A DNA stretch of 64,000 bases, from the NCBI GenBank assembly GCA_012845835.1, contig JABAKD010000001.1, positions 2,793,540-2,857,539 of the forward strand, read 5' to 3'. The position numbers were made by a program, and so were the translations under genes. The notes under the pieces were generated by a model. It was not told where the DNA came from, made no database searches, and worked only from the letters and a program-made list of their open reading frames with translations. Origin of the DNA: Undaria pinnatifida. Lineage: Eukaryota > Sar > Phaeophyceae > Laminariales > Alariaceae. Positions 61,261 to 64,000 of this stretch are shown one piece after another (position 1 is the first letter of the stretch; each line of letters begins with the position of its first letter).

Positions 61261-62010
61261 GGGAGGGAGGGGAGCGGAATGAGGGCGAGGGAGAGGAGGA
61301 GTTTGCGGGTAATAGGACTCTGGAGGGCAGACGGGAAGAGAGAGGGCAGCACGGACAGAGGGGGAAGAGAGAGACGGACAGGGGGGAAGAGGTAACAGGG
61401 GACTTCGATCGCGCGGCTACTTGTGCTTTTTATCACCCTCGGCTGGTGGCTGTAGAACGCCGGGGAGGTTACCAACGCTAGAAGCGGTGCGAAGAGTCTT
61501 ATGAGATACGGATTTTTGTTTTGTAACACGCGGTTTTGGGGCCCGAACGTTTACTATCAAACCTGTGCGATCGTCGTCTTCAAATGCGGAAACTAGTTGA
61601 TTGAGTGTTTTTCACACGCTCGACCTCAAATTAAAATATCGACAGGTCTTGATCTGGATCATCTACAACACAGTCCATGTCTGCGGCTATGAGATGATAT
61701 CTTGATCTATCGGGTACAGCTCTAACCCAGGAATCATGTGCGATGTCATAAAACAGATCGCTCGGCTCCCACCAGGCAAAATGCGCTAGACCGTGCAGAC
61801 CTTCCCTGCTGAAATATCAAAATCATCACGTGATCTATCGATCATCTGTCTGAGATTTGTAACTTCATCCAGTACAGAACATCAAGAGCTGTTTCGTTTT
61901 GGTTTCAATGTAGTTAATCCTTAGTCCGTTTTGATGCTTCACCTCTCCACCTCGTTTCTATTAATAGAGGCCAAAAACAACTGCCCATGACGACGCATGC
62001 AAGCGTGGAG
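61261..62010. other. DNA after the EF-hand gene, no gene recognised
   Basis: A purine-rich stretch (61250-61400) is followed by AT-richer unique sequence with ATCATC/GATC motifs (61625-61860). No splice-bounded frame stands out. Confidence 0.4.
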
Positions 62011-62235
62011 ACTCAGAACTGCCCAGAATATACCATCCTCCCCAAGCTCTCCGCCTTGTCGTCTATCACCCTGCGCGGTCGTCGCAGCGGCACGTCAAGG
62101 ATAGAGCCCGGTACCATCGCGTCTTCGACAAGTCCAACAACTCCTCCCGATTCCCGCAGAAGATTGGCGCATTCGCCCGCCACCCCTCCTGCTCCTCCTA
62201 TCGCGCACGACAGTGGAGTTGCACCGCTTCTCTGA
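62011..62235. other. Long open segment on both strands, possible exon
   Basis: The plus strand has an 82-codon ORF from ATG 61987. The minus strand has a Gly-rich frame (RSGATPLSCAIGGAGGVAGE and on, through LLRESGGVVGLVEDAMVPGS) with an acceptor-like ccttcag upstream. Composition is gene-like on both strands. I cannot decide the strand or function; it may be an exon of a neighbouring gene to the right. Confidence 0.35.
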
Positions 62236-63233
62236 AGGCGTTAAAATATGAAACGGTTACAAGTGGCAGTCGGCGTTGCGGGAACGTAATTAATCGTTGA
62301 ACGTCCCCCCACCAAGGATACGGTACGGTAGGGAGGGCGGATGTTATTTCCCCCATAATCAGTACGCACCGGGTTTTTCGTCACTCGCACTCGACTGACT
62401 CTCTCTTTGTACCTCACGTGGACAAACAGTTCGGAGGCGATTTGTTTTGGCGCAGCGCGTGGCTCTTACCCTGTATCCATGTCGCGAATGCTTAAGACCG
62501 CAAAGGAAAAGGAAGCCCACTCGTGCGAATGGCCCCGAGCCACCGCAGGCAAAGGCTTCGAAGCTACCCCCCTCACCTCCCCCGCCCCCCCCCCCGGAGC
62601 CTTCGTTACTGTTTACTGTGTGGGGATGGCACGCAAGACGATGGAGGAAGCAGTTTTTCGGTATTTTTTTTTTTTTTCGAAGGCGTCGCTCCTCAACCGA
62701 AAATCGTTGTCGGAACGTGGTTCTTGTTTTGCATCCCCATGTATGATGTAAAACACATATATATATATACTCAGTATATAATAGCGAAGCCTCGCGTTTG
62801 TTTATTCAAACATCGTGTTTGCGATGCCAGTTTACATAAAATCAGTTTTTTGGGCGGCCGCATATAACATAGCACAGAGCAAGGAGCCTCCGAAAACAAA
62901 ACGGTGTCCCTTTACCCCCCGTGGGGCAAGACTCTGGTGGGGATGACACAATTAAGACGGGTGTTCTAGGATGATGCACAAGGACTTCACGCTGATGGGG
63001 GCCCATGTACGGCGGTGGCGTACGGCGGTGCGCGACAATCACAAAGCTTCACGGGTAAATAAGCGCGTTCTTACCGATGTGTGAGCATGCAGCACACGGA
63101 AGCCGCGGCGCAAGCTGTATCATGTGTCTTTCAGGTACTTGCGTCGGAAGTCGAAAGGACAACCGTCGGCATAATAATCTGATCGAGCAACCCGGGTTAT
63201 TTCGTGTGGAGAATGCTAAGCCGGTCGACGGTA

Positions 63234-63514
63234 GGGACGCGTTCTACGATAGATGTGTGTGAACCGCAAAACTTGTCTGAGGCTCCTCAACTTGGGAGCT
63301 CAAGACCACTCTCCCAAAAACTGATTTAGAGAAAAACATAACTGCTACGTATGACCGGACGAAAAACCTCCTCTGTTGGCCTAGCTAGGTACAGAGTGAT
63401 AATCGTGCAAAACAAAAAGAGGCCTACTTTTTCCAACGATGTTTGGGTTGAGACGCCCCGTCATTCGGAAAAAAAATTGCCCAAAAGTGCTACCTCTAGA
63501 TCGTAACACGCGTC
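63234..63514 (+). mobile_element. Family A MITE, complete
   Basis: Left GACGCGTTCTACGATAGATG, interior CTGAGGCTCCTCAACTTGGG and GGGTTGAGACGCCCCGTCAT, right CTAGATCGTAACACGCGTC. A TTAATG array follows directly. Confidence 0.83.
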
Positions 63515-64000
63515 TAATAATGTTGATGTTAATGTTAATGTAAATGTTAATGTTAATGTTAATGTCAATGTTAGTGTTAATGTTAATGTTTACATTAGTG
63601 TTAAATGTTAATGGTAATGGTAATGGTAATGTAAATGTTAATGTTAATGTTAATGTTAATGTTAATACTAATACAATGGTAATGTTAATGTTAATGTTAA
63701 TGTTGATGTAGATGCTAATGTTAATGTTAATGCTAGTGTTAATGTAAATGTTGATGTAGATGCTAATGTTAATGTAAATATTAATGTTAATGTTAATGTT
63801 AATGTTAATGTTATTGTTAATGATATTGTTAATGCTAGTGCTAATGTTAACGTTAATGTTAATGTTAATGTTAATGTTAATGCTAATATAATGTTAATAT
63901 TAATGTTAATGTTAATGCTTATGTTATTGTTAATGTTATTGTTTATGTTAATGCTAATGTTAATGTTAATGTTGATGTATTAAAAATTGATGCTAATGTT
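63515..64000. repeat. TTAATG hexanucleotide array, open at window end
   Basis: About 80 imperfect units (variants TAAATG, TTGATG, TAGATG, CTAATG). It continues beyond the window. Confidence 0.93.

Noticed and set aside
63515-64000. Telomere
   Set aside because: TTAATG does not match known telomeric units, the array is very imperfect, and it is interrupted by variants; the window edge is arbitrary.

Overview
This is a repeat-rich, intron-rich nuclear window from a eukaryote. Long introns, GT-AG splice sites (mostly GTGAG, GTAAG or GTGCG donors) and dense families of small non-autonomous transposons, tandem repeats and poly(G)/poly(C) runs suggest a photosynthetic stramenopile, most likely a brown alga. 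That placement is inference, because the window contains no taxonomic marker gene.

Two genes account for nearly all the coding sequence I can support, and they are divergent. On the minus strand (14995 down to 3315) lies GPI8/PIG-K, the catalytic cysteine protease of GPI transamidase. I reconstructed it as eight exons whose reading phases all match, giving 393 residues with His204 and Cys246 as the catalytic pair. About 0.5 kb away, on the plus strand (15504 to about 61135), lies a gene of up to 26 small exons spread over about 45.6 kb. Its model is 1007 residues: an acidic N-terminus, one canonical EF-hand, an Asp-rich segment, an Ala/Ser/Gly linker and a charged, helical C-terminal part. 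I do not recognise its family. The 508 bp between the two start codons is a candidate bidirectional promoter and contains a CAG-rich tract.

The rest is repeats. The families seen are: A, MITEs with GACGCGTGCTACGATAGAGG-like ends and more than 20 copies; B, short elements with a palindrome (GTCACTCGCGCGAGTGAC type) near both ends; C, elements that repeatedly carry a tandem array at the same internal site; D, dyad-rich units; E, a roughly 70-140 bp dispersed repeat; F, elements with long inverted ends; G, a roughly 150 bp repeat; I, short elements with CCTCCGGCGG ends; and a tRNA-derived SINE. A degraded LINE reverse-transcriptase tail lies at 32679-33000. Nesting is common: A inside C, F inside A, I between D units. 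Several introns hold decayed copies of neighbouring exons, including four extra copies of GPI8 exon 6 and at least two of exon 4.

Layout: 1-3.3 kb, repeats with no sure gene; 3.3-15.0 kb, GPI8; 15.0-15.5 kb, divergent promoter; 15.5-61.1 kb, the EF-hand gene and its repeat-filled introns; 61.1-64.0 kb, repeats ending in a TTAATG hexamer array that runs off the window.
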